Source: Novosphingobium sediminicola (GTDB taxonomy: Bacteria > Pseudomonadota > Alphaproteobacteria > Sphingomonadales > Sphingomonadaceae). Taken from it: a DNA stretch of 64,000 nucleotides. The stretch lies in NCBI RefSeq assembly GCF_014196525.1, contig NZ_JACIDX010000012.1, forward strand, positions 1-64,000. The letters are read 5' to 3'. This document shows positions 16,444 through 25,855 of this stretch, one piece after another. A model generated the notes under the pieces. It ran no database searches. It was given only the letters and a program-made list of their open reading frames with translations, and was not told the origin of the DNA. The translations under genes were made by a program, and so were the position numbers. Position 1 is the first letter of the stretch. Each line of letters opens with the position of its first letter.

Positions 16444-19362
16444 TCAAAGCGTGGCCTTGAAGCCAAGGTAGAAGGAGCGACGGATCACGTCATAGATGCC
16501 CATGTTGGTCATCCCCGATGTGCCCTGAACGGCCGGAGGATTGCGGTCGCCCACATTGGTGATGCCCCCGCGCAGTTCGAACCGGTCGTTCACTTTCAGC
16601 CGGCCGATGATGTCGAAATAGTCATAGGCGGGCGTGCCCGGAACGGTCGTGGCCGGATTGGTAATGGCCGAGGAATCCTTGAAGGACGAGATATGCCGCC
16701 AGCGCAGGCCAAGGCTGGCCTTGCCGCGATTGGCCATGAATGTGCCCGAATATTTCCATTTGGCATAGGATTGCCCCGTGCTGCTGGGCCCGACAATGGT
16801 CCCGGCTGCCTCCTGAAACGGACTGTTGGGCGAGGCCTGGATCTTGAACGTGTCGAGGTAGTTCAGCGTGAAATTGACGTCGAACGAACCCGGACCCATT
16901 TTCAGCGCCTCGAACGGGATTGACCAGTCAAAAGCGACGTCGATGCCTGCCGTCTTGATGGCGCCGATATTCAGCAGCGCCTGATAGGAATTGGAAATTT
17001 GACCGGTCGAACTGTTGCGCACCACGTTCTGGCAATAGAGGTTGTTGGCATCATAGGTGGGATTGGACCCATCGGAATTGAAACATTTGGCGATCGAGGT
17101 AGGCACATCGATCGTGGAAATCGCCTGATTGATGTTCATCCTGTAATAGTCGACCGACAGGTTCATCCGGCGGAAGGCCGTGCCGGCGAACGTCGGTTGG
17201 AACACCGCGCCGAATGTATAGGAATCAGCCTTTTCGGGGCGCAGGTTGACATTGCCCTGGGTGGTGGCCGGAATGGCGGCGGCGCCGTTGAAACTGTCGA
17301 CCAGCGAGGACGGCACGCCAGAGGCAATGCAGAGCGAGCGCACGGAGGCCGCATTGGCGCCGGTGCGATAGCTGCTGCCCGCGGTGCACGGATCGCCCAG
17401 CGTGCCCAAATTGGCCACGCCTGCCGAGGCAGGCAGGAACAGCTCGCCGATATTGGGCGCGCGCACCGCCTTCTGATAGCCGCCGCGCAGCAGCAGCGGA
17501 TCGGCAATGCGCCAGTCCGCGCTCAGCTTGTAGGTGCTGACCCCGCCAAACAGGTTGTAATGCGAATAGCGATAGCCACCGGTGAAATTCAGAGCCTTGA
17601 TCAGCGGCAGGTCGGAGAGCACCGGCACCAGCACTTCGATGGCGGCTTCGGAAACCTTGGTGTTGCCCCGGATGGCGGGAATGCCGTTGACCGCCGCGAT
17701 ATCGCCGATCTGGAGCAGCGGGTCGGGGTCAGATGTAAAGGTGTTGCTGCGATAATTGCCGCTCAGCGCCACTTTGACATCGCCTGCGGGCAGCTTGAAC
17801 AGGCTGCCGGTCACATTGGCGGCCAGTTCATCCTGCCCGATGGAGGTCTTGCTCAGCGTCTTGCGCTGGATGAAGGAGAGGCAGGAGGCCGAGATCGGGG
17901 CGTTGGAAAAAAGGTTCAGCCCGCCGGTGCACTGGCTGGCCCCGCCGTCGGCGGCATTGACCAACTGGCGGATGGCCGAGAGAGAGTAGGAGCCGTCATA
18001 GGATGTGTCGGAAAAACTGGTCCGCCCATGCGATCCGTAAAGTTCAAAGTTCCAGTTGATGCCCGGAATGACCCCCTCGGCCCCGGCCACGATCTGATAG
18101 GTGTCGGACACATCGCGATAATGGCGCACCCCGCCGTCCGTTATGCGCTTGGTTATCTCGAAAGTGGCAGTGGGATTGGGGCGGCTGAGCAGCAGCGTGC
18201 GCAGATCGGCGGGGATAAAGGGATTGCTCATCGGGATCGTGAAGGAACTCGAACCTGCCGAGGCCAATTGCGGATGGCTGCCCTGCGCGACGGAAATGCT
18301 GCGGGCGAATTGCCCCTGAACGAACAGCTTGAGCGAGGGGCTGACCTCATATTCCGCACGGCCCAGAAAGGCATAGCGGGTGAGGGGAAGCTGCAGCGTG
18401 TTGGTGCACAGCCCGTCATAACGCACCAGCGTGCCCGACTGATACATGCAGGGGGCATTGTCGGCCCGGTAATTATAGGCATTGGCCGTGTTATTCACAA
18501 ACAGCGTGCCGTCGCCATTGACGCCTTGCTGGACCGTGCGCGCCACCGCGCCCGCCGGAACGCCGTAATTGGCATAAACTGCATTGACTGCGGCCTGCGA
18601 AGGCAGGTTGCTGCCCGAAACGACATAGGCGGCGTTGGGCAGCGTGGCGTTGTATGAACCCGAGGGCGTGGAGAAAGGCCGGTCGCGATAGGTCAGCCCG
18701 CCGCGATCCGAATATTCGCCCGCCAACATGATCGACCCCTTGCCATCGGCAAATTTGGTGCCGGTGATGGCCGAAATCTGCTTGGAGGATGCATCGCCCC
18801 TTTCGCTGATTCCTGATTGCCCATCAATGCGCAGCCCCTGAAAGCTGTGATAGAGCTTGAAGTTGACCACGCCCGCGATGGCGTCCGAACCATAGGTGGC
18901 CGAGGCACCGCCGGTGATCACCTCCGTGCCCGAAATCGCCGAGGTGGGCAGCGAGTTGATGTCGATGACATTCGAGGCATTGCCCGGTTGCAGCCGCCGC
19001 CCATCCAGCAGCACCAGCGTGCGCACCGCCGTCAGCCCGCGCAGGTTGAGCGTGGATTGCCCGATGCCCGCCCCGCCCGAACTGGAATTCGTAAAGCCCC
19101 CGGTGCCCGGCTGGAACTGGGGCATTTGCAGCAGGGCGGCATCAATCGTGGCCGTGCCGGTGTTTTCGATCATCTGTCGGCTGGTGGTGACGATCGGGCT
19201 TTGCGCCACATAGTCGCGCCGGGCGATGCGCGATCCGGTCACGACAATCGCCTCGGCGCCATTGGCCTGCGGCGTGTCGCCGGTTTGCGCCCATCCGGTT
19301 TGAGGCATCAGCAACAACCCAAGGCAAAGCGAGCTGGCCGAAGCCAGAATGGATCCTCTCAT
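16444..19362 (-). CDS. TonB-dependent outer-membrane receptor (2)
   Basis: A 972-residue receptor. The signal peptide is MRGSILASASSLCLGLLLMP to about residue 26, followed by AEAIVVTGSRIARRDY, the plug opening. Plug motifs are LNLRGLTAVRTLVLLDGRRL and GGASATYGSDAIAGVVNFKL, placing it in the same subgroup as receptor 1. The barrel ends YLGFKATL. GGAGG lies 5 bases before the ATG at 19362, which fixes the start over longer in-frame options. It is separated from the tannase-like gene by 380 bp and has its own hairpin at the 3' end, so it is probably a single-gene unit. The ligand is unknown. Confidence 0.93.
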   Translation of the reverse strand: MRGSILASASSLCLGLLLMPQTGWAQTGDTPQANGAEAIVVTGSRIARRDYVAQSPIVTTSRQMIENTGTATIDAALLQMPQFQPGTGGFTNSSSGGAGIGQSTLNLRGLTAVRTLVLLDGRRLQPGNASNVIDINSLPTSAISGTEVITGGASATYGSDAIAGVVNFKLYHSFQGLRIDGQSGISERGDASSKQISAITGTKFADGKGSIMLAGEYSDRGGLTYRDRPFSTPSGSYNATLPNAAYVVSGSNLPSQAAVNAVYANYGVPAGAVARTVQQGVNGDGTLFVNNTANAYNYRADNAPCMYQSGTLVRYDGLCTNTLQLPLTRYAFLGRAEYEVSPSLKLFVQGQFARSISVAQGSHPQLASAGSSSFTIPMSNPFIPADLRTLLLSRPNPTATFEITKRITDGGVRHYRDVSDTYQIVAGAEGVIPGINWNFELYGSHGRTSFSDTSYDGSYSLSAIRQLVNAADGGASQCTGGLNLFSNAPISASCLSFIQRKTLSKTSIGQDELAANVTGSLFKLPAGDVKVALSGNYRSNTFTSDPDPLLQIGDIAAVNGIPAIRGNTKVSEAAIEVLVPVLSDLPLIKALNFTGGYRYSHYNLFGGVSTYKLSADWRIADPLLLRGGYQKAVRAPNIGELFLPASAGVANLGTLGDPCTAGSSYRTGANAASVRSLCIASGVPSSLVDSFNGAAAIPATTQGNVNLRPEKADSYTFGAVFQPTFAGTAFRRMNLSVDYYRMNINQAISTIDVPTSIAKCFNSDGSNPTYDANNLYCQNVVRNSSTGQISNSYQALLNIGAIKTAGIDVAFDWSIPFEALKMGPGSFDVNFTLNYLDTFKIQASPNSPFQEAAGTIVGPSSTGQSYAKWKYSGTFMANRGKASLGLRWRHISSFKDSSAITNPATTVPGTPAYDYFDIIGRLKVNDRFELRGGITNVGDRNPPAVQGTSGMTNMGIYDVIRRSFYLGFKATL

Positions 19363-19741
19363 GCAGACCTCCATGATTTTGTTTTCGTTTTCGATCGGGT
19401 CAGGCGGCGCGGGAAAGATGCGGCGCACATTGGCGGGGCAATGGATAACCTGACACAAGAATTCGTATAGGAGAATTTTCCACAGATGTGAATTTCAATC
19501 AGATGGCACAGCCATTCTGATCCGGCATCAATTGATGCCGGATGGAGATGGTCGGGGCGAATGCTTTGAGCGAGGAAAACTGTTCAATAACAATTGTTAT
19601 TATGTTGACGAAAGGGTGTGCGCCCCCGGTCCGATCCTGATGTCGGCGCGGTCGGGCGAACTGGCGCCATACGCGGTCCCGACCCGGCCCAAAGCGCTTT
19701 CAGCCGGCTACAGACGCGATGCAATCGGAGCTGATCTCGCC
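19363..19741. promoter_or_regulatory. Promoter region of TonB receptor 2
   Basis: 379 bp without a gene. The part nearest the receptor start contains AT-rich tracts (about 19465-19510 and 19575-19610) suited to a promoter on the minus strand. It also receives the 3' end of the tannase-like mRNA; no strong terminator was seen there. Confidence 0.35.
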
Positions 19742-21571
19742 CTAGTGCGCCGTTCGGCACATATATTTCGCGCCATTCGCGCCTTCACCCGGCGTTCCGG
19801 TGAAATAGGGCCAAGTACCATAGCGGCACATGGGCTTGGAGGCGATCACCTGTTCTGGCCGGGCTCCGTCATGCAGTGTCAGCATCAGCCCGGCGCCCGG
19901 CTTGACGCCCCGCTCCACCCAATTCTCCAGAACATCGAGCAAGTCGATCCGGCCCGGAATGCCATAGGCCGGGGCGCCCGGCGTGCCCGGATCAATCCCC
20001 CCCGACGTATGCGGCAGGCCGGTGGCGACATAGGCGGCAAAGAAGGCATCGGTGGCCTTTTGCCCCATCAGGTGTGCCACCGCATCGCGATATTGCAGCG
20101 AATTGAATGGCCCCTGTCCGGAATCGGCCAGATCCTCGCGCAGGATCAGCTTGCCGCCTCGGGCATGAAAGGCGTGCAGATCCGGGTTCGTGGCATCCAT
20201 GATGCGCGAGACTTCCAGCACCCGCTTCTGGAAATTGCGTGGATCATAGATCAGCGTGTTGAAGGCTGAATCGCGGGCGATGAAATGGCGCACATAGACG
20301 CTGCCTAACTGATACAGGCGGCTGACCGAGGGATCGTCGGGATTGGCGGCGGTGGGTCTTGTTGTGCCTGCTTCCCACTTGGACCATGCGCCCGGCAGAT
20401 CCTCGCTGCCGGGCAGATAACCGGCGTAATGCGTCACCCCATTGGCCAGAGGAAAGGGGAAATCATAGCCACGATGCGCCGCCCGGATGACGGCAAGCTG
20501 AGCCTCGGAAAAGCAGGTTGGGCCTTCGTCTGCGCCCGAGGGACAGCGAGGGCTTTCCAAGGCTTTTGCCACGGGCATGAGGCAGGCGGTCGGCGCGCTG
20601 ATCACTTTGTCGGCCAGCCCGTCGGCGGCATCGCAGGTGTCGCGTACGACCTGTGCCAGCAGCTGCGTTTTCGTGCCCAGCCAGCCATCGGGCACAGCCT
20701 GTAACTGTCCGCCGATATGGTTGCTGAAAGTCTGCAATCCGGTCCAGTTCATCACCGGGTCGATGGCGATGATCCCATCATAATCCTTCGGATAGCGCTG
20801 GGCCATGGTCATGGCCTCGCGTCCGCCCTCCGAACCGCCCAGATAATAGCTGCGCGCCGGTTTGCGGCCATAGAACATGAGCCCCAGCGCCACGGCGGCA
20901 TCATGGGTCTTTTTATAGGCGGCATAGCCGAAATTGCGCAGCGCCTCGTCATTCCCGGCAAAGGCATATTGGCGCGCCGAGGCGGCCCGAGGATCATCGC
21001 CGGCCGAACCGGCCGAGGCCCCGCTGCCGCGTTGATCGGCGCCCGGCCCGGTGATCGTGATCTGATGGCCGGAATCGGTGCCCGCCGTCATATAGCCGCG
21101 CTTCAGCGGCAATTCGGCATGGATCGGGGCATTGCGGCTGGGCTGAACCCCGGTCTGCAGGAAACCGTTATAGCCGCTGCCGCCAAATTGCAGCTTCTTG
21201 CCGTTCCATGGAATGGGCAGATTGACCTGCGAATGGATCAGCGGCGCCTGAGGATCGCGGGGCAGGATGTCGAACCGCACTTCGCAATAGTCCGGGGTCT
21301 GAAATGTCGCGCTGCCGTCCAGCCCTTGCAATTTGATTTCGCCCGCCTTGTGGAATTGGGCGGCCACCACTTTTGCCCCTGCGGAAGGTTCGCCCAGCAG
21401 CGCGGCAGGAATGGAGATCGACGCCAGATCCGCGCAGCGCAGAGCCGGATCTTTGGAGGTGGGTGCAGCAGCAGGGGCGGCCGCGGCGGAGCCTGTCATG
21501 CAACAAGATAGGCCAAAGGAAACGACACTCAGCGAGATCGCGCAAAACTTGATGTTCCGGCCGTCAGGCAT
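19742..21571 (-). CDS. Tannase/feruloyl esterase family hydrolase
   Basis: A 609-residue secreted esterase of the tannase/feruloyl-esterase family, which hydrolyses galloyl, feruloyl or related aromatic esters. The start at 21571 has GGGAG 8 bases upstream and is followed by a signal peptide ending near SAAAAPAAA. The nucleophile is Ser247 in YYLGGSEGGREAM, with Asp483 (DLADSGQG) and His521 (LPHTSGG). The family's usual Cys next to the catalytic Ser and Cys next to the catalytic His, which form a disulfide, are here Gly and Thr. It lies between two TonB receptors on the same strand, so a role in breaking down an imported aromatic ester is likely. Confidence 0.88.
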   Translation of the reverse strand: MPDGRNIKFCAISLSVVSFGLSCCMTGSAAAAPAAAPTSKDPALRCADLASISIPAALLGEPSAGAKVVAAQFHKAGEIKLQGLDGSATFQTPDYCEVRFDILPRDPQAPLIHSQVNLPIPWNGKKLQFGGSGYNGFLQTGVQPSRNAPIHAELPLKRGYMTAGTDSGHQITITGPGADQRGSGASAGSAGDDPRAASARQYAFAGNDEALRNFGYAAYKKTHDAAVALGLMFYGRKPARSYYLGGSEGGREAMTMAQRYPKDYDGIIAIDPVMNWTGLQTFSNHIGGQLQAVPDGWLGTKTQLLAQVVRDTCDAADGLADKVISAPTACLMPVAKALESPRCPSGADEGPTCFSEAQLAVIRAAHRGYDFPFPLANGVTHYAGYLPGSEDLPGAWSKWEAGTTRPTAANPDDPSVSRLYQLGSVYVRHFIARDSAFNTLIYDPRNFQKRVLEVSRIMDATNPDLHAFHARGGKLILREDLADSGQGPFNSLQYRDAVAHLMGQKATDAFFAAYVATGLPHTSGGIDPGTPGAPAYGIPGRIDLLDVLENWVERGVKPGAGLMLTLHDGARPEQVIASKPMCRYGTWPYFTGTPGEGANGAKYMCRTAH

Positions 21572-21821
21572 TGCGGCGTCTCCCACATTTTTCTGTTCAT
21601 TTGCCGGTACGAAAGTCGGCTGGAAGGCAGGAGTAGTCGCTTGCGCCGCCGCAAACCAATCCATAAATGGCATAGCTTCATGCTCAACGGGTAAAGCGGC
21701 TAGCCGGGGCAGATGCTTTGACGCGAAACGGAGCAGCAAGGTCACCGTGTCGACCCGGCTTTGGCACTGAGCAGCCACATTTCGACGTGGGTGAACAATA
21801 TTCCCTTCGTAATCAGAAGGC

Positions 21822-21856
21822 TAAAAGGGCTGGAGCATAAGGCGCATTCCAGCCCT
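21822..21856 (-). terminator. Rho-independent terminator of TonB receptor 3
   Basis: On the minus strand a 9-bp stem AGGGCTGGA / TCCAGCCCT with a 13-base loop is followed directly by TTTTAG. It lies 18 bp past the receptor stop and fits an intrinsic terminator. Confidence 0.75.
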
Positions 21857-21874
21857 CCTGAGCGCATATTCAGA

Positions 21875-24151
21875 TCAGAACTTGCCTTCAAACCTCAGAC
21901 CGGCATAGCGCCTTGCGTCACGGCCATACCAGCCGCTGAACACGGCTTTGTTGCCCCAGCGTCCGCCAAGATCGCTGATCGACGAGTAATAGAGCTTGTC
22001 GGTCACGTTGTTGACGAAAGCGGTCAGGCTCCAGCGATCGTTCTTGCCCGCAACCCCGGCCGACAGGTTGAGAATGGCATATTGCGGCTGGAACGATCCC
22101 GGGTTCTTGTTCGGATCGAAGGTCAGCCCGGTCTGGTAAGTCAGCACACCGCCCAGATTGAGGTCGATGTTGTTGGTAAGCGAGGTCCGCTTGTCGACGC
22201 CGAAGGTCATCTTCCACAAGGGCGCGCTGGGCAGGCGGGCGCCCGAAAGATTTTGCGAACTGACCCCATTGGTGGTGGTGCAGCCTGTTGCCGCCGTCTG
22301 CCCGGAATAGCAGGTCGCGCCCACGAAGCTGTCATAATGCGCATCGGTATAGGCGCCCGAATAATTGAGCGTCAGCCCATGCCCGGCGCGATAGGTGGCA
22401 TCCAGTTCGATGCCGCGGCTGCTGGCCTTGCCCGCATTGGTCAGCTGGAAGGTCGGCGCGGCGGCGGCCGGATCGACGCTTTGTACCTGGAAGTTTTTGT
22501 AGGTGGTGTAGAACCCGGCCAGATTGAGCGTCAGGCGACGGTCCAGCAGATCGCCCTTGAAGCCCAGTTCGAAACCATCGACCTGTTCCTTGCCCACCGG
22601 GGCGATCGTGTTGGTCGCGGTAAAGGTCGCATCCAGATTATAGACCTTGGGCTTATAACCGCGCGAATATTTGGCATAGACATTGGCCCGGTCGGCCACA
22701 TCCTGTTTCAGCGTGACATCGCCCACCAGCGTGTTGAAACTGTCCGAACCGCTGCGGCTGAACGGCACCGAATTGGACGCCGGCGTCGTGTTGTATTGCA
22801 GATCGTAGCGATAGCCGATCTTGTCATGGTTGAAACGCAGGCCGGTGATCAGCGTGGTGGTCGGACGCAATTTCCAGTCGGCACGAGCATAGGCGGCATA
22901 GGAATTGTTTTCCGCCACGCGATAGGCGCCAAACGGGATCGGCGTGCCAAAGGCGGGGCGGTCGAACTGAAAGGCAGTCTTGGAATAATCGTAATAGAGG
23001 CCCGCCAGAATCCGCACCGGCCCCAGATCATCCGAAGCAAGGCGCAATTCCTGATTGAAACCATCAAGGGTCAGTTGCGAACGCTGGATATTGTCCCAGC
23101 TGTAGGCTCCGCCCGACCCGATCGAAGCCCAGTCCACCTGCTGAAGATAGACGTCATATTTCAGATCGCGGTTTTCATGGGAATAGGCGCTCAGCGAGGT
23201 CAGCGTGAACTTGCCCATGCGATATTCTGCCATCAGGCTGTAAAGCTGGTCCTTCGAATGCTGGCCCGGCGTATGAATCGTGCGATAGTCGGTGTTGCCG
23301 CCGACCGGACTGATGCCAGGCAGGGCAGCGGCCTGACTGTAGGTGCCGCGAAACAGCGCGTTGGGCGCAACATTCACATAGGTCTGGAACGCGCCCACAT
23401 CGGTTGTGTCGATGTAATTACCCGCCAGTGTCAGCTTCAGATCAGGCGTCACTTCCCACTGCAATTTGCCGCGGAAGCCGAAGGTGCCGGTATGATCCTT
23501 GACACCCGTGGTCAGGTTCTTCGTCACGAATTGCGTGTGCGATCCGAAAGCCGACACGGTAAAGCCCAGATTGGGCGCCAACGGACCCGACACAAATGCC
23601 TGACCGCGATATTCACCATCCGAGGTGACGGTTGCGCCGACATTGCCCTGCAAAGTGGCGGTGGGCTTGCGCGTGACGATGTTGATCGCGCCGATCGAGG
23701 CCGCGCGCCCGCCAAGAGTCGATTGCGGCCCGCGCAACACTTCGACGCTGGCAATATCGGTCAACTGGCGCGCGGCCAGCGATTCAGGGGCCAGCGTCAC
23801 GCCGTCGAGCATCACAGCCACGCCGCTGGGCGAACCGACGGTGATGACATTCGTGCTGATCCCGCGCAGCGTGTAGAACGGGCGCAGCGTGGTCGAGGCG
23901 GGCGAAGCGACCAATGCCGGGACAGCCTTGCCCAGATCGTCGATGGTTGTCACACCCGCGCGCGTCAGCGCGACCGGAGCCACAACCGCCACGGCGGCGG
24001 GCGTATCGCGGACGCTTTCTGTGCGCTTTTGCGCGGTCACCACTATTTCGCCCGCTTCGGGCGCGGGCTGTGCCGCTTCGGCAAAAGCAGGCGTTGCCAC
24101 AGCCAGAACCAGCACGCTGGCCGCACAGTTCAACAGATTGGAATTGCGCAT
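21875..24151 (-). CDS. TonB-dependent outer-membrane receptor (3)
   Basis: A 758-residue receptor of the FecA/FhuA-size class, shorter than receptors 1 and 2. The signal peptide covers about residues 1-24 (ending ATPAFAEA), followed by GEIVVTAQKRTESVRDTPAA, a TonB-box/plug opening typical of sphingomonad receptors for aromatic or xenobiotic compounds. VEVLRGPQSTLGGRAASIGA is the usual plug motif. The barrel ends YAGLRFEGKF with terminal Phe. GGGAGGA lies 6 bases before the ATG at 24151. A clear terminator follows, so it is probably monocistronic. Substrate unknown. Confidence 0.93.
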   Translation of the reverse strand: MRNSNLLNCAASVLVLAVATPAFAEAAQPAPEAGEIVVTAQKRTESVRDTPAAVAVVAPVALTRAGVTTIDDLGKAVPALVASPASTTLRPFYTLRGISTNVITVGSPSGVAVMLDGVTLAPESLAARQLTDIASVEVLRGPQSTLGGRAASIGAINIVTRKPTATLQGNVGATVTSDGEYRGQAFVSGPLAPNLGFTVSAFGSHTQFVTKNLTTGVKDHTGTFGFRGKLQWEVTPDLKLTLAGNYIDTTDVGAFQTYVNVAPNALFRGTYSQAAALPGISPVGGNTDYRTIHTPGQHSKDQLYSLMAEYRMGKFTLTSLSAYSHENRDLKYDVYLQQVDWASIGSGGAYSWDNIQRSQLTLDGFNQELRLASDDLGPVRILAGLYYDYSKTAFQFDRPAFGTPIPFGAYRVAENNSYAAYARADWKLRPTTTLITGLRFNHDKIGYRYDLQYNTTPASNSVPFSRSGSDSFNTLVGDVTLKQDVADRANVYAKYSRGYKPKVYNLDATFTATNTIAPVGKEQVDGFELGFKGDLLDRRLTLNLAGFYTTYKNFQVQSVDPAAAAPTFQLTNAGKASSRGIELDATYRAGHGLTLNYSGAYTDAHYDSFVGATCYSGQTAATGCTTTNGVSSQNLSGARLPSAPLWKMTFGVDKRTSLTNNIDLNLGGVLTYQTGLTFDPNKNPGSFQPQYAILNLSAGVAGKNDRWSLTAFVNNVTDKLYYSSISDLGGRWGNKAVFSGWYGRDARRYAGLRFEGKF

Positions 24152-24941
24152 TCTATCCTCCCTAATCCCGTTCTCGGCCAACCCCGGATGTACGGGCGGC
24201 ACCATATCCCGATCGCCTTCGCCATGACGGGATAAGACGGCTGATGCACAGCCAAGCCCTTACGTATCCCTGCATAGGCGAGACTTTATGGTGGCCTCTT
24301 TGCGCAACTTGATCGCCATCGCAACCATAAACGAAAGAATACGAAAATTTTATCCGCAATTTGCGAAAATGTTGTGGATCTGCATCACATAAAGGAATGT
24401 TGCAGATGAAATCTTAAAATACTAAATAATAACAATCGCTAAGGTGTTTGTTTGATCCGGTCTCGGCCTTGTGAATCCTCAGCGAGCGTCAGGTTGGGCG
24501 ACCTTCCCAGTTTGCCGGCATGGCGGTCTTATCCGGTTCGAAAGATTCACCGGGGGGGAAGCGAAGGTGTTCATGACGATCAAGTTGAAGGCATCGGCGA
24601 TCTGCCAGGAGCAAAACATTTACGGCAACGGCCGGATTTTCGGATGACGGCGGGGATGACGATGTTGGTCGGCTTTCGCGGGACAACAAGCCGTTGTTAA
24701 TTGGCCTTAAGGTTGAGAGTAGCATGGGATGTGGCGGCACGCATGCAGAGGGTCTGACTGCATTTTGCACGTGGATATTTTCCGGAAACACTTCTTGCTT
24801 CAAGGGCCCAGTTCAATCGACTTTTCTGGAATCTGAAGCTGTGGCCCGCTATGTTTTTCCGGCTCTGCCCGAAATGATGCTTCAGACAAGCAACCACTCG
24901 GCCCATTGAGTGAGGCTTTGAGATCCTTCTCACCCACTATC
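24152..24941. other. AT-rich region upstream of receptor 3, no recognised gene
   Basis: 24160-24440 is strikingly AT-rich and probably carries the receptor 3 promoter. From about 24450 to 24940 several short frames are open on both strands, but none has a ribosome site or a motif I recognise. Base composition and broken frames look like decayed mobile or accessory DNA. Confidence 0.4.
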
Positions 24942-25097
24942 AGCGCTTCGAGCGCGATAAGCTGATATGGATCCGATCCGCGAACTCCCATACGGGCCCG
25001 CAGCATGGCGCTGCACTCAGAGGCCGGACAGATGGCAGCACCCGACTACGTACCAGACCCAATTTTACGCTTGCTTCTTCAGGGGCGTCCACAGATG
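24942..25097. repeat. 156-bp perfect direct repeat, copy 1
   Basis: This is identical over 156 bases to 25209-25364. It starts AGCGCTTCGAGCGCGATAAG and ends GGGGCGTCCACAGATG. The 111-bp spacer gives a 267-bp period. Confidence 0.95.
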
Positions 25098-25208
25098 GTT
25101 GCGGCGTAAGCCGAGGCCAACGTCAGAGGTCGTCGGAGACGTAGGCGGTCGAAGGAGGGTATGGCACAACGGTCGGCAAGACCGGATTGGCAAACCAGGG
25201 AATGGCAG
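25098..25208. other. Spacer between the 156-bp repeats
   Basis: A 111-bp single-copy stretch between the two repeat copies. It contains no gene of its own. The repeat-spacer-repeat arrangement fits a tandem duplication of a 267-bp unit whose second spacer was replaced or lost. Confidence 0.5.
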
Positions 25209-25364
25209 AGCGCTTCGAGCGCGATAAGCTGATATGGATCCGATCCGCGAACTCCCATACGGGCCCGCAGCATGGCGCTGCACTCAGAGGCCGGACAGAT
25301 GGCAGCACCCGACTACGTACCAGACCCAATTTTACGCTTGCTTCTTCAGGGGCGTCCACAGATG
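25209..25364. repeat. 156-bp perfect direct repeat, copy 2
   Basis: This is the second exact copy of 24942-25097. The sequence diverges at the first base after CACAGATG. A minus-strand frame of 131 codons (25123-25518) spans this copy and reads into unrelated flanking DNA; it has no ribosome site. Confidence 0.95.
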
Positions 25365-25801
25365 CCATTGTTTCAATCAAATGTTCAGCGACCTGTCTTC
25401 TTCGGCTTTGACCGGAGGGCGCCATAAAGGCTGCAAATTGACCTGCAACCAAAAGATGATGACCTGAATAGGCCATGCTCCAGTCTAGGAAAATTCGCTG
25501 TTCTATATCTTTTTCCATGATGAAATCGATATGAGTACGGCGTGTCCCGATATATATTTTTATGAAAACTGTAAATATATTCTCTTTATCATTAAAGTAA
25601 TTGTGATAAATTTATCTCGGTAAGCATTAACACGCCGGTTGTATTGATCTTGATATTTAAATGGCACAAAACTTTAACAATCTTATCAACCTGGCATACG
25701 CTTTCGGGAAGCCATAGCATACTTGTGCTCACATAGAGAAGAGAGCGCAGCATGGAGCTTTTGTAGCTCCAAATTGTTGGTGTGGTAGGCATTATGTCGA
25801 G
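25365..25801. other. AT-rich gap before the Crp/Fnr-type gene
   Basis: 437 bp with no supported gene. 25540-25700 is among the most AT-rich parts of the window and could hold a promoter for the regulator at 25856. It marks the end of the disturbed repeat-bearing region. Confidence 0.35.
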
Positions 25802-25816
25802 CCCCAAAATTTGGGG
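25802..25816. promoter_or_regulatory. Palindrome CCCCAAA-A-TTTGGGG upstream of regulator
   Basis: A perfect 7-bp dyad around one base, 40 bp upstream of the GTG start of the Crp/Fnr-type gene. It could be an operator, for example for autoregulation. It does not match the usual TTGAT-N4-ATCAA Fnr site. Confidence 0.35.
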
Positions 25817-25855
25817 ACAACAGATCGACATGGATTTCATAAGGAGCGAGGCGAT

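Noticed and set aside
25123..25518. A 131-codon minus-strand frame spanning the second 156-bp repeat
   Set aside because: It reads from a repeat into unrelated flanks, lacks a ribosome site, and the same repeat is read in other frames in copy 1, so it is likely chance.
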